A stretch of DNA of 33,299 nt. It comes from CAZZHG01 sp964653655. Lineage in GTDB: Bacteria; Bdellovibrionota; FAC87; UBA2466. Where the stretch lies: positions 1-33,299 of the forward strand of contig CAZZHG010000060.1 of the NCBI GenBank assembly GCA_964653655.1, in the 5' to 3' direction. Below the pieces are notes generated by a model. The model searched no databases. It saw only the letters and a list, made by a program, of their open reading frames with translations, and was not told where the DNA came from. This document shows, piece by piece, positions 24,853 through 32,906 of this stretch (its first letter is position 1; each line of letters starts with the position of its first letter). The translations under genes and the position numbers were made by a program.

Positions 24853-25341
24853 TTACTCCTCGGGGCGGCGACCAGGTAGCGGAATTTCTTCCACTTGACC
24901 GCCCGCCTGATTGATTTTTTGCACGGCGGACTTGGAAAACTTGTGCGCCTTCACCGTGAGCTTCTTGTTCAAGGCGCCATCGCCGAGAATCTTAACAAGG
25001 CTTTCGGCGGAACGAATGAGATTTTTGTCGGCCAGCGTCGTCGCGTCCACGGTGTCGCCCGTGTTGAACAGGGTCTCCAGGGACGTCACGTTCACCACTT
25101 CGTAGGAAACGCGGAACGGGCTCTTGAAACCCCACTTCGGCAGACGGCGATACAAAGGCGTCTGACCGCCTTCGAAGCCGATACGACGGCCTTTGCCGGT
25201 GCGGGCCGTTTGGCCTTTTCCGCCGCGGCCGGCCTGCTTGCCCAAGCCGGAGCCGAAACCACGGCCACGGCGCGCCCGTTTTTGCCGGGAACCGGCGGGG
25301 GCGCTCAGATTGCTCAAACTAACCTGCATGGGATTGGCCAT
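24853..25341 (-). CDS. rplO: 50S ribosomal protein L15
   Basis: 162 residues, ATG at 25341, one base after the rpmD stop. The N-terminal RNA-binding extension RGRGFGSGLGKQAGRGGKGQ and the GFEGGQTPLYRRLPKWGF motif identify L15. The length is slightly greater than the 144-150 usual, owing to the C-terminal part. L15 is a late-assembly protein of the 50S subunit lying close to the exit side of 23S rRNA. Confidence 0.97.
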   Translation of the reverse strand: MANPMQVSLSNLSAPAGSRQKRARRGRGFGSGLGKQAGRGGKGQTARTGKGRRIGFEGGQTPLYRRLPKWGFKSPFRVSYEVVNVTSLETLFNTGDTVDATTLADKNLIRSAESLVKILGDGALNKKLTVKAHKFSKSAVQKINQAGGQVEEIPLPGRRPEE

Positions 25342-25342
25342 C

Positions 25343-25531
25343 TTAATCCTCGATAGACTTTACGCTGAGAAGATGAGGAACCTGGTTGATCTGCCCCCAC
25401 GTCGCCGGGGTATCGGGCAGCTTCTTCACAGAGTTCAGCTTCTTCAGCCCAAGAGTGCGCACTACTACGCGCATCCACTCCGGGGTGCAAATTGTGCTTC
25501 TAACCAGTTTAATTTCCAGTTTCTTAGCCAT
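25343..25531 (-). CDS. rpmD: 50S ribosomal protein L30
   Basis: 62 residues, ATG at 25531. LEIKLVRSTICTPEWMRVVV, then LGLKKLNSVKKLPDTPATWG and INQVPHLLSVK match L30, whose usual length is about 60. It lies between rpsE and rplO as in the classical spc operon. L30 is absent in some bacterial lineages, so its presence is mildly informative. Confidence 0.96.
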   Translation of the reverse strand: MAKKLEIKLVRSTICTPEWMRVVVRTLGLKKLNSVKKLPDTPATWGQINQVPHLLSVKSIED

Positions 25532-25542
25532 GATTCACCTTA

Positions 25543-26064
25543 TTACCCGTGGGCGTGTGAGGCCTGGGCCTCCGGCAAACGATCCCGCAGGATTTCCGCC
25601 GGATCCCGCATGGAACGGAGACCGTTCAAGGTCGCCCGCACCAGGTTGTGGGGATTCGTCGTCCCGAAGGACTTGGTCAAAGCATTGCGGACGCCCGCGA
25701 TTTCGAGAACCGCGCGGCACGCGCCGCCGGCGATTACGCCCGTTCCTTCCATGGCCGGCTTCAAGAGCACCTTCGCGGCGCCGAACTTGCCGATGGTTTC
25801 CTGGGGGAAGGTTCCGTTGATGAGCGGAATCTTCACGAGATTCTTGCGGGCCGATTCACCGGCCTTGCGGATGGCTTCCGGAACTTCGCGCGCCTTTCCG
25901 AGGCCGATACCGACGTTACCCGTCGAATCGCCGACAACCACGATCACGCTGAAGCTGAAGCGGCGTCCGCCCTTCACGACTTTGGCGACGCGGTTGATGT
26001 AAACGATGCGCTCGGCCAGTTCCATTTCGCCCGCTTTACGGGGCTGTTGCTGATGCATAGCCAT
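25543..26064 (-). CDS. rpsE: 30S ribosomal protein S5
   Basis: 173 residues, ATG at 26064 overlapping the rplR stop by one base. The double-stranded RNA-binding region ERIVYINRVAKVVKGGRRFS, the loop GDSTGNVGIGLGKAREVPEA and the C-terminal domain with RAVLEIAGVRNALTKSFG are diagnostic. S5 lies at the mRNA entry channel of the 30S subunit and affects decoding accuracy. Length is typical. Confidence 0.98.
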   Translation of the reverse strand: MAMHQQQPRKAGEMELAERIVYINRVAKVVKGGRRFSFSVIVVVGDSTGNVGIGLGKAREVPEAIRKAGESARKNLVKIPLINGTFPQETIGKFGAAKVLLKPAMEGTGVIAGGACRAVLEIAGVRNALTKSFGTTNPHNLVRATLNGLRSMRDPAEILRDRLPEAQASHAHG

Positions 26065-26444
26065 TAGAAGTTAAGCCCTGCCTCTCTCGCGCCATCCGCG
26101 ACAGCTTTGATGCGACCGTGAAAGTCGTAGCCATTCCGGTCGAAAACCACTTTTTCCAATTTCTTTTCGGTAGCGCGCTTGCCGATGAGCTGGCCGAGAG
26201 CCTTGGCGGATTCCAAGTTCTTCTTGCCCTTGCTCGGGAAGTCCTTCTCACGGGTATTCGCCTGACAGAGCGTCTTGCCCGCGAGATCGTCGATGATCTG
26301 CGCGTACAGGAACTTGTTGCTCCGGTAGACGACCAGGCGGGCGACTTTGCCCTTCTGGGTGATGAGCTTCTTTCTGATACGAATCTTGCGCACCAGTCGG
26401 ATGACCTGGCGGGGATTCGTGTTACTGCGGACTTTCTTAGACAT
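26064..26444 (-). CDS. rplR: 50S ribosomal protein L18
   Basis: 126 residues, ATG at 26444, 2 bases after the rplF stop. LVVYRSNKFLYAQIIDDLAG in the first half, and AKALGQLIGKRATEK with VFDRNGYDFHGRIKAVADGA near the C-terminus identify L18, a 5S rRNA-binding protein of the central protuberance. Typical length. Confidence 0.97.
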   Translation of the reverse strand: MSKKVRSNTNPRQVIRLVRKIRIRKKLITQKGKVARLVVYRSNKFLYAQIIDDLAGKTLCQANTREKDFPSKGKKNLESAKALGQLIGKRATEKKLEKVVFDRNGYDFHGRIKAVADGAREAGLNF

Positions 26445-26446
26445 AA

Positions 26447-26995
26447 TTACTTACCTCCGCCCGCCGCTTTACCCTGCTTGAGGGTGATCTTCTCGCCCTG
26501 GTAGCGGATGCCCTTGCCTTTGTAAGGCTCGGGCGGACGCACCTTGCGGAGCTTCGCGGCCGTGCTGCCGAGCAAATCTTTGTCGGCGCCCGTTAGCGTA
26601 ATCTTGGTGTTGGCTTCCACCGCGGCCTTGATGCCGGTGGGAAGCGGAAATTCCACGGGATGGGAGAAACCGAGGCTCAGCGCGATTTCATTCCCCTTGA
26701 CCGCGGCACGATAACCGACGCCCTGGAGCTCGAGAGTCTTCGTGTACCCGTCGGTCACTCCGACGACCATGTTCTGGAGCAGAGTGCGCCAGAGGCCGTG
26801 GAGCGCGCCCACCTTCGGATCGGTGGAGCCCGAGGTCGCGACCGTCACCGTATCTCCGGCGACGGAAACCTTGATGTCCCGCGGAAGATCGCGGCCGAGC
26901 TTTCCGCCCTTGCCCTGAACTTCCACGTGCTGTCCGTTGACCGTGACTTTCACGCCCGCCGGAACCTTAATCGGTTTTTTTCCCACTCTCGACAT
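26447..26995 (-). CDS. rplF: 50S ribosomal protein L6
   Basis: 182 residues, ATG at 26995. MSRVGKKPIKVPAGVKVTVN at the start and the C-terminal RKVRPPEPYKGKGIRYQGE followed by KAAGGGK are classic L6. It sits near the sarcin-ricin loop and the factor-binding site of the 50S subunit. Typical length, with three bases between it and the rpsH stop. Confidence 0.98.
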   Translation of the reverse strand: MSRVGKKPIKVPAGVKVTVNGQHVEVQGKGGKLGRDLPRDIKVSVAGDTVTVATSGSTDPKVGALHGLWRTLLQNMVVGVTDGYTKTLELQGVGYRAAVKGNEIALSLGFSHPVEFPLPTGIKAAVEANTKITLTGADKDLLGSTAAKLRKVRPPEPYKGKGIRYQGEKITLKQGKAAGGGK

Positions 26996-26998
26996 AAC

Positions 26999-27391
26999 TC
27001 ACCAAATCCTGCAAAGGAGCTCGCCGCCCACTTTGTTTTCGCGGGCGATCGTGTCTGCCAAGACGCCCTTCGGGGTGGAGAGAATCGTGACGCTCGCGCC
27101 GTTGGCGGCTTCGATGTCCTGATGTCCCTTGTAAACTCTGAGGCCCGGGCGGCTGATGCGCTTGAGCCCGTGAATGACCGGGTTCTGCTTGCCCACGTAC
27201 TTGAGGTAAATACGGAGGATGCCAGTGTCGCCCTGCCGGAAGAGTTTGTAGTTCTTCACGAACCCGTGCTCTTTCCAGATGTCCACGATGGCGATCTTCA
27301 TCCGGCTCGGCGGAACGTCCACCTTGGGATGCTTCGCCCGGACGGCGTTACGTACTCTCGTCAGCAAATCTGCAATCGGATCATTTACCAT
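26999..27391 (-). CDS. rpsH: 30S ribosomal protein S8
   Basis: 130 residues, ATG at 27391, one base after the rpsN stop. NDPIADLLTRVRNAVRAKHP at the start and the C-terminal GASVTILSTPKGVLADTIAR are diagnostic for S8. S8 binds helix 21 of 16S rRNA; in E. coli it also represses the spc operon at rplE mRNA, though no such site was identified here. Typical length. Confidence 0.98.
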   Translation of the reverse strand: MVNDPIADLLTRVRNAVRAKHPKVDVPPSRMKIAIVDIWKEHGFVKNYKLFRQGDTGILRIYLKYVGKQNPVIHGLKRISRPGLRVYKGHQDIEAANGASVTILSTPKGVLADTIARENKVGGELLCRIW

Positions 27392-27392
27392 G

Positions 27393-27578
27393 TTACCAAC
27401 TCGCCTTAATGACCCCGGGGATCATCCCCGAGAGCGCCAAACCGCGGAAACAAAGACGGCAAAGCTGAAACTTCCTTAAGAAGGCCCGGGAACGACCGCA
27501 GCGCGGGCAGCGGTTGTACTTACGGGTCTTGAACTTCGGGGTCCTACGGGCCTTTACTCTGAGTGACGTCTTTGCCAT
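27393..27578 (-). CDS. rpsN: 30S ribosomal protein S14, short zinc-binding (type Z)
   Basis: 61 residues, ATG at 27578. Zinc ligands Cys24, Cys27, Cys40 and Cys43 (CPRCGRSRAFLRKFQLCRLC) mark the short C+ form; the long form (about 100 residues, as in E. coli) lacks them. It lies between rplE and rpsH, the normal place. S14 is in the 30S head near the A site. Confidence 0.98.
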   Translation of the reverse strand: MAKTSLRVKARRTPKFKTRKYNRCPRCGRSRAFLRKFQLCRLCFRGLALSGMIPGVIKASW

Positions 27579-27594
27579 CGTTTCTCTCTAATCC

Positions 27595-28137
27595 CTATTT
27601 GCGGAACGGGAAGCCGAGCTTCTCGAGAAGCTGGTACCCTTCCTTGTCGGTTTTTGCGGTCGTGACCACGGTGATGTTCATCCCGCGCATCTTGTCCACA
27701 CGTTCAAAGTTGATTTCCGGGAAAATGATCTGCTCCTTCAGGCCCATGGAGTAGTTCCCACGTCCGTCGAAGCCCTTGGGGCTCAGACCGCGGAAGTCAC
27801 GCACGCGGGGAAGGGCGATGTTCGTGAACCGATCCAGGAACTCGTACATCCGAGCTCCGCGAAGGGTCGCGAAGGCGCCGAGCGGAAGGCCCTTGCGCAG
27901 CTTGAAGGCCGCGATGGCTTTCTTCGAGCGGGTCATCTTCGGCTTTTGGCCGGTGATGACGGAAATTTCTTCCATCGCCTTCTCGAGCACCTTTTGATCG
28001 GTGGTCGCCTCTTTCATGCACATGCTGATGAGGACCTTCTCGAGCTTCGGAGTCTGCATGGTGTTCTTGTACTTGTACTCAGCCATGAGCTCCGGAACGA
28101 TCTTCTTCTGGTAATGTTCGTAAAGCCTCGGTTTCAC
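27595..28137 (-). CDS. rplE: 50S ribosomal protein L5
   Basis: 180 residues, GTG start at 28137 with GAGGA five bases upstream. MKPRLYEHYQKKIVPELMAE, ITGQKPKMTRSKKAIAAFKL and DFRGLSPKGFDGRGNYSMGL are diagnostic for L5, a 5S rRNA-binding protein of the central protuberance that contacts P-site tRNA. Typical length. Confidence 0.98.
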   Translation of the reverse strand: MKPRLYEHYQKKIVPELMAEYKYKNTMQTPKLEKVLISMCMKEATTDQKVLEKAMEEISVITGQKPKMTRSKKAIAAFKLRKGLPLGAFATLRGARMYEFLDRFTNIALPRVRDFRGLSPKGFDGRGNYSMGLKEQIIFPEINFERVDKMRGMNITVVTTAKTDKEGYQLLEKLGFPFRK

Positions 28138-28149
28138 AAAATTCCTCTA

Positions 28150-28479
28150 CTACTTATCGAGCTGGGTCTTGCACTTGCGGCAGGAACGCAGCTTCTTTCC
28201 ACTTTCCAAAGTCTTGCGGACGGTCCGAACGCCTTTGCCGCATTTGTCGCAGTAAAGGAGAACGTTGCTCGCCTGGATCGGGCCTTCCTTCTCGACGATG
28301 CCGCCCGGCGCTTTGCCGGTGGGCTTCGTGTGGCGCTTCTGGATGTTCACCTTCTCGATGACGACCTTGCCCGTCTTCTGGACGATGCGAAGGACCTTGC
28401 CAGTCTTGCCGCGCTCTTTGCCCGACTTCACCTGAACGATGTCGTTCTTACGGACATGAAAAACAGTGGTCTCCAACAT
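28150..28479 (-). CDS. rplX: 50S ribosomal protein L24 with zinc-ribbon C-terminus
   Basis: 109 residues from the ATG at 28479, which overlaps the rplN stop as TGATG and lies 7 bases after GAGG; an adjacent GTG at 28482 would add one Met and is less well spaced. The KOW motif is at about 11-38 (KNDIVQVKSGKERGKTGKVL). The C-terminal part has two CxxC pairs (Cys77, Cys80, Cys100, Cys103), a zinc-ribbon form found in a subset of bacterial L24. L24 initiates 50S assembly and lies at the exit tunnel. Confidence 0.97.
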   Translation of the reverse strand: MLETTVFHVRKNDIVQVKSGKERGKTGKVLRIVQKTGKVVIEKVNIQKRHTKPTGKAPGGIVEKEGPIQASNVLLYCDKCGKGVRTVRKTLESGKKLRSCRKCKTQLDK

Positions 28480-28856
28480 CACAGCACCTCGGGAGCGAGC
28501 GAAATGATCTTCATGTAGCCGTCCTTGGACGGAACACGAAGCTCACGGGCGACAGGCCCGAAAATGCGAGTGCCGATGGGCTCACCGTTGGTGCCAAGCA
28601 GCACGGCGGCGTTGTCGTCGAAACGGATGAAGGAACCGTCGGGACGGCGGAGCTCCTTCTTGGTGCGCACGACGACCGCTTTGGCGACCGTTCCCTTCTT
28701 CACTTTGGAAGTGGGGAGGGCGTCCTTGATGGCGACGACGATGATGTCACCTACGGTGGCATACCGCTTCTTGCTGCCTCCGAGCACCTTGAAGCACATG
28801 ACAGTGCGGGCGCCCGAGTTGTCGGCAACGTTCAAATAGGTTTCTTGCTGGATCAT
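28479..28856 (-). CDS. rplN: 50S ribosomal protein L14
   Basis: 125 residues, ATG at 28856 overlapping the rpsQ stop as ATGA. MIQQETYLNVADNSGARTVM, VGDIIVVAIKDALPTSKVKK and the C-terminal FGPVARELR are diagnostic. L14 forms intersubunit bridges (B5, B8) and is the ribosomal docking site of the silencing factor RsfS in many bacteria. Slightly longer than the usual 122 residues. Confidence 0.98.
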   Translation of the reverse strand: MIQQETYLNVADNSGARTVMCFKVLGGSKKRYATVGDIIVVAIKDALPTSKVKKGTVAKAVVVRTKKELRRPDGSFIRFDDNAAVLLGTNGEPIGTRIFGPVARELRVPSKDGYMKIISLAPEVL

Positions 28857-29134
28857 GCTACGGATCCCTTCTCGACGATCTTCTGGAGCCGGAAGCTCTT
28901 CTTTTTGGAGAGCGGCCGGGTAGAGACGGCGATGATGGTGTCGCCCGTCTTGCTCTCGTTTTTCTCGTCGTGGACAAAGATGCGGGAGTGGCGCTCGGTC
29001 TTCTTCGCGTAAAGGCGGTGGGCGTATTCCCGGCCGATTTCGATGATGCGGGTCTTCGCCATCTTGTCGCTCACCACGACACCCTTGATGACCGCGTGCT
29101 TACGAATGGGAGTCGCCGTTGTAGTCGTTTCCAT
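28853..29134 (-). CDS. rpsQ: 30S ribosomal protein S17
   Basis: 93 residues, ATG at 29134. RKHAVIKGVVVSDKMAKTRI, then HSRIFVHDEKNESKTGDTII and AVSTRPLSKKKSFRLQKIVE are classic S17, an OB-fold primary 16S rRNA-binding protein. A short Thr-rich N-terminal stretch (METTTTATPI) is slightly longer than usual. Confidence 0.97.
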   Translation of the reverse strand: METTTTATPIRKHAVIKGVVVSDKMAKTRIIEIGREYAHRLYAKKTERHSRIFVHDEKNESKTGDTIIAVSTRPLSKKKSFRLQKIVEKGSVA

Positions 29135-29140
29135 AAATCC

Positions 29141-29458
29141 TTACTCCTCCGCCTTCGCCGACTTCTTGGCCTTGGGCTTCGCCGTCTTCGCGGCGGCCTT
29201 CTTCACCGGCTTATCCTCGATCGGAGCCGCGGCGGCCTTGGTCTGCTTGGCCGGGACACTGGTGTCTCCCGAAGCCTGCTTTTCAGCGAGAATCGTGTAC
29301 GCCCGGGCGACGTCGCGCCGGAGCTTGCGGATGATGCTGGTGTCGCGGGCTTCGGATTGCTCCATCTTGAACCGCGAACGGAAGATTTCTTCCTTCCACG
29401 TGTTCACCCGGTTGGCCAAATCAGCCGCCGAAAAATCTCTGAGCTCTTTTGCCTTCAT
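29141..29458 (-). CDS. rpmC: 50S ribosomal protein L29 with Lys/Ala-rich C-terminal extension
   Basis: 105 residues against about 65 usually. ATG at 29458 overlaps the rplP stop by one base. Residues 1-60 are a normal two-helix L29 (MKAKELRDFSAADLANRVNT, then KLRRDVARAYTILAEK). Residues 61-105 are an Ala/Lys/Pro-rich tail (for example KAAAKTAKPKAKKSAKAEE), probably disordered. L29 sits at the exit of the peptide tunnel, where SRP and trigger factor dock through L23, so the tail could lie in that neighbourhood (inference). Confidence 0.97.
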   Translation of the reverse strand: MKAKELRDFSAADLANRVNTWKEEIFRSRFKMEQSEARDTSIIRKLRRDVARAYTILAEKQASGDTSVPAKQTKAAAAPIEDKPVKKAAAKTAKPKAKKSAKAEE

Positions 29459-29874
29459 TACAACGTCACTCCCCGCTGGATGATCTTCGTCTTCAGCGGA
29501 AGCTTATGGGAGGCCAGCGTGAGCGCTACTTTAGCGACATCCGAGGGCACACCTTCCATTTCAAACAAAATTCTGCCGGGCTTGATGACCGCAACCCAAT
29601 ACTCCGGAGCTCCTTTACCGCCGCCCTGCCGAGTTTCGGCCGGTTTGCGGGTGACCGGTTTGTCCGGGAAAATGCGGATGAACATCTTGCCAATCTTTTT
29701 CACGTGGCGGGCGATCGTCACGCGGCTCGCTTCGATCTGACGAGCGGTGATCTTGCCGTGTTCGACCGCGGCGAGACCGAAGTCACCGTTATGCAGGTCG
29801 GACCCACGGTGGGCCTTACCCCGGTTCTTGCCTTTCTGTACCTTGCGGTACTTGACCCGCTTGGGACTCATCAT
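29458..29874 (-). CDS. rplP: 50S ribosomal protein L16
   Basis: 138 residues. Tandem ATG codons at 29874 and 29871 both fit (MMSPKRVKYRKVQKG); the second gives the usual N-terminus. GDFGLAAVEHGKITARQIEA, ARHVKKIGKMFIRIFPDKP and GKGAPEYWVAVIKPGRILFE are diagnostic. L16 lies near the peptidyl transferase centre and A-site tRNA, and is required for late 50S assembly. Confidence 0.98.
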   Translation of the reverse strand: MMSPKRVKYRKVQKGKNRGKAHRGSDLHNGDFGLAAVEHGKITARQIEASRVTIARHVKKIGKMFIRIFPDKPVTRKPAETRQGGGKGAPEYWVAVIKPGRILFEMEGVPSDVAKVALTLASHKLPLKTKIIQRGVTL

Positions 29875-29880
29875 AAAGCG

Positions 29881-30543
29881 TTACCCTTCCTGAGGCGCGA
29901 CGTTGACGGGGAGTTTCTTCCCGAGGACGTCGCCCTTATAAACCCATACCTTCACGCCGATCTGACCGTACGTCGTGTAGGCTTCCGAAAAACCGTAATC
30001 GATGTCCGCGCGCAGCGTGTGGAGCGGAACGCTGCCTTCGGCATAACGCTCGACGCGGGCGATTTCGCTTCCGCCGAGACGGCCGGAGCACTGAACCTTG
30101 ATGCCCTTCACGCCGAACTTGAAGGCCTGATTCATGGACTTCTTCATCGCGCGGCGGAACGCCACCCGGCGCTCGAGCTGATCGCAGATGCTCTCGGAGA
30201 TGAGCTGGGCATCCGCTTCGGCTTTGCGGACTTCCTGGATGTTCAGGAAGACTTCCGTGCCGGATAGCTTTTGCGTTTCCGCTTTCAGCTGCTCGATGCC
30301 GGTGCCCTTCTTGCCGATGACGATACCGGGACGGGCCGTGTGAATCGAAATCTTGATCTTGCCGGCGACGCGCTCGATGTCGATCGAAGACACGCCGGCG
30401 TGACGGAGCTTGTCTTTCAGAAAGCGCCGGATCTTGAGGTCTTCATGGAGCTGCTTCGCGTAGTCCTTCGTGGCGAACCAGCGGGAGGACCACGTTTTGT
30501 TGACGCCCAAACGAAAACCAATCGGATGTGTTTTTTGACCCAT
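29881..30543 (-). CDS. rpsC: 30S ribosomal protein S3
   Basis: 220 residues, ATG at 30543 overlapping the rplV stop by one base. MGQKTHPIGFRLGVNKTWSS at the start, the KH domain with ARPGIVIGKKGTGIEQLKAE, and the C-terminal domain with GGSEIARVERYAEGSVPLHT are diagnostic. S3 lines the mRNA entry channel and has helicase-related function with S4 and S5. Length is typical with a short C-terminal tail. Confidence 0.98.
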   Translation of the reverse strand: MGQKTHPIGFRLGVNKTWSSRWFATKDYAKQLHEDLKIRRFLKDKLRHAGVSSIDIERVAGKIKISIHTARPGIVIGKKGTGIEQLKAETQKLSGTEVFLNIQEVRKAEADAQLISESICDQLERRVAFRRAMKKSMNQAFKFGVKGIKVQCSGRLGGSEIARVERYAEGSVPLHTLRADIDYGFSEAYTTYGQIGVKVWVYKGDVLGKKLPVNVAPQEG

Positions 30544-30878
30544 TATCTGGCCTCATCCAAAACGATAGTGACGTGACACAACTTCTTGAGGATCGGATAA
30601 GCCCGACCCTGCGACCGGGGCATGAAACGCTTCATGACCGGACCGTCGTCCACCATCACGGTTTTCACCATGAGCTTGTCCATGGCGATGCCACCCTTTT
30701 CACGGGCGTTGGCGACGGCGGAATTCAAAAGGGTGTGCACCATCTTCGCGCCCTTTTTCTGGCAATAGCGAAGCTGCACGGACGCTTTGTCGACCGGCAT
30801 GCCGGCGCAAAGCCGGGCCACCAGGCGCATCTTGCGAGGAGTTACTCTCGCGTATCTGAGTACGGCGCGGACTTCCAT
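30543..30878 (-). CDS. rplV: 50S ribosomal protein L22
   Basis: 111 residues, ATG at 30878 overlapping the rpsS stop by one base. VRAVLRYARVTPRKMRLVAR, then HTLLNSAVANAREKGGIAMD and PRSQGRAYPILKKLCHVTIV in the beta-hairpin region identify L22. The extended hairpin lines the exit tunnel and is a known site of macrolide resistance changes; no unusual change was judged here. Confidence 0.98.
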   Translation of the reverse strand: MEVRAVLRYARVTPRKMRLVARLCAGMPVDKASVQLRYCQKKGAKMVHTLLNSAVANAREKGGIAMDKLMVKTVMVDDGPVMKRFMPRSQGRAYPILKKLCHVTIVLDEAR

Positions 30879-31165
30879 TACTTCGGCGCTCCTTCCACTT
30901 TCGTCTTCTTGTCGCCGGAATGAGCGTGGAACGTACGGGTGGCGGCGAACTCGCCAAGCTTGTGCCCGACCATGTTCTCAGTGATGAACACGGGAACGAA
31001 CTTGCGGCCGTTGTGCACGGCCAACGTCAAACCAACGAATTCAGGCAGCACAGTGGAGCGGCGCGACCAGGTCTTGACGACCTTGTCCCGGCTTCCGCCG
31101 GCGCCTTCCGCCTTTTTCGCCAAGTGGGCGTCCACAAAGGGGCCCTTTTTTACTGAACGAGCCAT
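30878..31165 (-). CDS. rpsS: 30S ribosomal protein S19
   Basis: 95 residues, ATG at 31165. MARSVKKGPFVDAHLAKKAE at the start, VKTWSRRSTVLPEFVGLTLA and NMVGHKLGEFAATRTFHAHS are diagnostic. S19 forms part of the 30S head and bridges to the 50S subunit. Typical length, 3 bases after rplB. Confidence 0.98.
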   Translation of the reverse strand: MARSVKKGPFVDAHLAKKAEGAGGSRDKVVKTWSRRSTVLPEFVGLTLAVHNGRKFVPVFITENMVGHKLGEFAATRTFHAHSGDKKTKVEGAPK

Positions 31166-31168
31166 GAA

Positions 31169-31993
31169 TTACTTCTTTCTCCGACGAATGATGAAACGTT
31201 CGGTCCGGTGATTCTTGCGGGTCTTCTTACCCTTGGTCTTGATGCCCCACGGAGTCGTCGGATGACGGCCACCGGAGGTACGGCCTTCGCCGCCACCCAT
31301 CGGGTGATCGACCGGGTTCATGGAAACGCCGCGGTTATGCGGACGGAAACCGAGCCACCGCATACGGCCGGCTTTACCCCACACGACGTTTTCGTGCTCG
31401 AGGTTACCGACCTGACCGATGGTGCCCCAGCAGTCTTCGTGGACCCGGCGGATTTCGCCCGACGGCATACGCAGCTGAGCGTAACCGCCTTCGAAACCGA
31501 CGATGGAAATCTGAGAGCCGGCCGAGCGGCCGAGCTTGCCGCCCGCGCCGATCTTCATCTCGACGTTGTGAACCGTCGTGCCCGCGGGGATGTTCTTCAA
31601 AGGAAGGCAGTTGCCCACCTGAATGTCCGCCTTCGGGGAGGCGATGATTTGCGTGCCGACCTTGAGGCCGTTCGGCGCGAGGATGTAGCGCTTCTCGCCG
31701 TCCGCATAGTTCAGCAGCGCGAGGTGCGCCGTGCGGTTCGGATCGTACTCGAGAGCGGAAACCTTCGCCGGGATCTCGCGCTTGTCGCGCTTGAAATCGA
31801 TGATGCGGTACTTCCGCTTGTGACCGCCGCCGCGGAACCGGCTGGTGATACGGCCGTAAGAATTGCGTCCGCCGGTGCTGTGCTTGATCTCGAGAAGATG
31901 CTTCTCGGGAGCCTTCTTCGTCAGCTCGGAAAAATCCAGCTGAGTCAGGTAGCGCCGGGCCGGAGTCGTAGGTTTAAAAGATTTAGTCGGCAT
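31169..31993 (-). CDS. rplB: 50S ribosomal protein L2
   Basis: 274 residues, ATG at 31993. HSTGGRNSYGRITSRFRGGG near the start, PADIQVGNCLPLKNIPAGT-type central beta domain (here KADIQVGNCLPLKNIPAGT), and the C-terminal GVSMNPVDHPMGGGEGRTSG with the conserved histidine important for peptidyl transferase activity. L2 is one of the most conserved 50S proteins and is needed for subunit association. Typical length. Confidence 0.98.
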   Translation of the reverse strand: MPTKSFKPTTPARRYLTQLDFSELTKKAPEKHLLEIKHSTGGRNSYGRITSRFRGGGHKRKYRIIDFKRDKREIPAKVSALEYDPNRTAHLALLNYADGEKRYILAPNGLKVGTQIIASPKADIQVGNCLPLKNIPAGTTVHNVEMKIGAGGKLGRSAGSQISIVGFEGGYAQLRMPSGEIRRVHEDCWGTIGQVGNLEHENVVWGKAGRMRWLGFRPHNRGVSMNPVDHPMGGGEGRTSGGRHPTTPWGIKTKGKKTRKNHRTERFIIRRRKK

Positions 31994-31996
31994 GTC

Positions 31997-32275
31997 TTAA
32001 CCCGCAGCAAATTCGAATTTCTCGCCATCCTTCAACTTCACGATGGCTTTCTTGGTGTACTTCTTTTTTCCGGGAAACTTCCCCAGCTTCCGAGGCTCTT
32101 CGCGGCAGACCATGGTGTTGACCCGGGCAACCTTCACGCCGAAAAGCTTTTCGACCGCCTTCTTGATGTCCTGGCGGTTGGCGGTGAGCTCGACTTCGAA
32201 GCCGTGCTCGTTGTGGAGGCCGGCGCGCAGCGTGTTCTTCTCGGTGACGATGGCTCTCTTGATGATGTTATACAT
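31997..32275 (-). CDS. rplW: 50S ribosomal protein L23
   Basis: 92 residues, ATG at 32275, overlapping the rplD 3' end by 8 bases. IIKRAIVTEKNTLRAGLHNE, then KLFGVKVARVNTMVCREEPR and GKKKYTKKAIVKLKDGEKFE are typical. L23 is the docking site at the tunnel exit for trigger factor and SRP. Typical length. Confidence 0.97.
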   Translation of the reverse strand: MYNIIKRAIVTEKNTLRAGLHNEHGFEVELTANRQDIKKAVEKLFGVKVARVNTMVCREEPRKLGKFPGKKKYTKKAIVKLKDGEKFEFAAG

Positions 32276-32906
32276 TGGTCAGCCGCTCCGTCAGTTTCTG
32301 AACGGCCTGCTGGCTCAGAACCAAATTCTTGAACTTCAGAAGGTCGAACACGTTCACACCCTCGGGACGCAAGCACTTCACGCCCTTGAGGTTCTTCACG
32401 CTCAGGTTGAAAAACTTTTCCTTGTCGCCGGCATTCGCATTCACGACGAGAGCCGTCTCGAACCCAAAAGCCTTTTCGAGGGCCTGGGACGCGGCCTTCG
32501 TGGAAAGCTTCGCGAGCTCCAGCTTATCGACGATGAACAGGCGGTCTTCCTTCTGGTGCATGGACAGTACGCTGATGAGCGCCTGACGCATGCACTTCTT
32601 GTTCATCTTCTGGATGCGGCGGTGCGGTTTCGGGCCGAAAGCCTTGCCGCCACCGACGAAGATGGGAGCGGTCGCGGCGCCGTGACGGGCCTGGCCGGTT
32701 CCCTTTTGCTTATACATCTTCTTCGTCGTGCCGTGGACTTCGCTGCGGGTCTTCGAGTTCGCGGTGCGATACTCGTAACGGCGGGCGATCTGAGTGCGTA
32801 CGGCATCGTTGATGAGATGCGGTTTGATCTCTCCGGAGAAGACGGCGTCGTTCAATTCGACGGTGCCGACTTTCTCTTTCTTCAAATTGTAGATAGGCGA
32901 CTGCAT
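32268..32906 (-). CDS. rplD: 50S ribosomal protein L4
   Basis: 212 residues, ATG at 32906 with AAGGA three bases upstream. The central loop KMYKQKGTGQARHGAATAPI, followed by FGPKPHRRIQKMNKKCMRQA, is diagnostic of L4. L4 lines the exit tunnel with L22, and in E. coli it also represses the S10 operon. It directly follows rpsJ with a 10-base gap; in the classical order rplC (L3) lies between them but is missing here. Confidence 0.98.
   Translation of the reverse strand: MQSPIYNLKKEKVGTVELNDAVFSGEIKPHLINDAVRTQIARRYEYRTANSKTRSEVHGTTKKMYKQKGTGQARHGAATAPIFVGGGKAFGPKPHRRIQKMNKKCMRQALISVLSMHQKEDRLFIVDKLELAKLSTKAASQALEKAFGFETALVVNANAGDKEKFFNLSVKNLKGVKCLRPEGVNVFDLLKFKNLVLSQQAVQKLTERLTNV

Noticed and set aside
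31208..32332. 374-codon open frame on the plus strand across rplB and rplW
   Set aside because: It is antisense to two certain ribosomal genes; GC-rich codon use leaves long open frames on the other strand. No start signal or protein family was seen.
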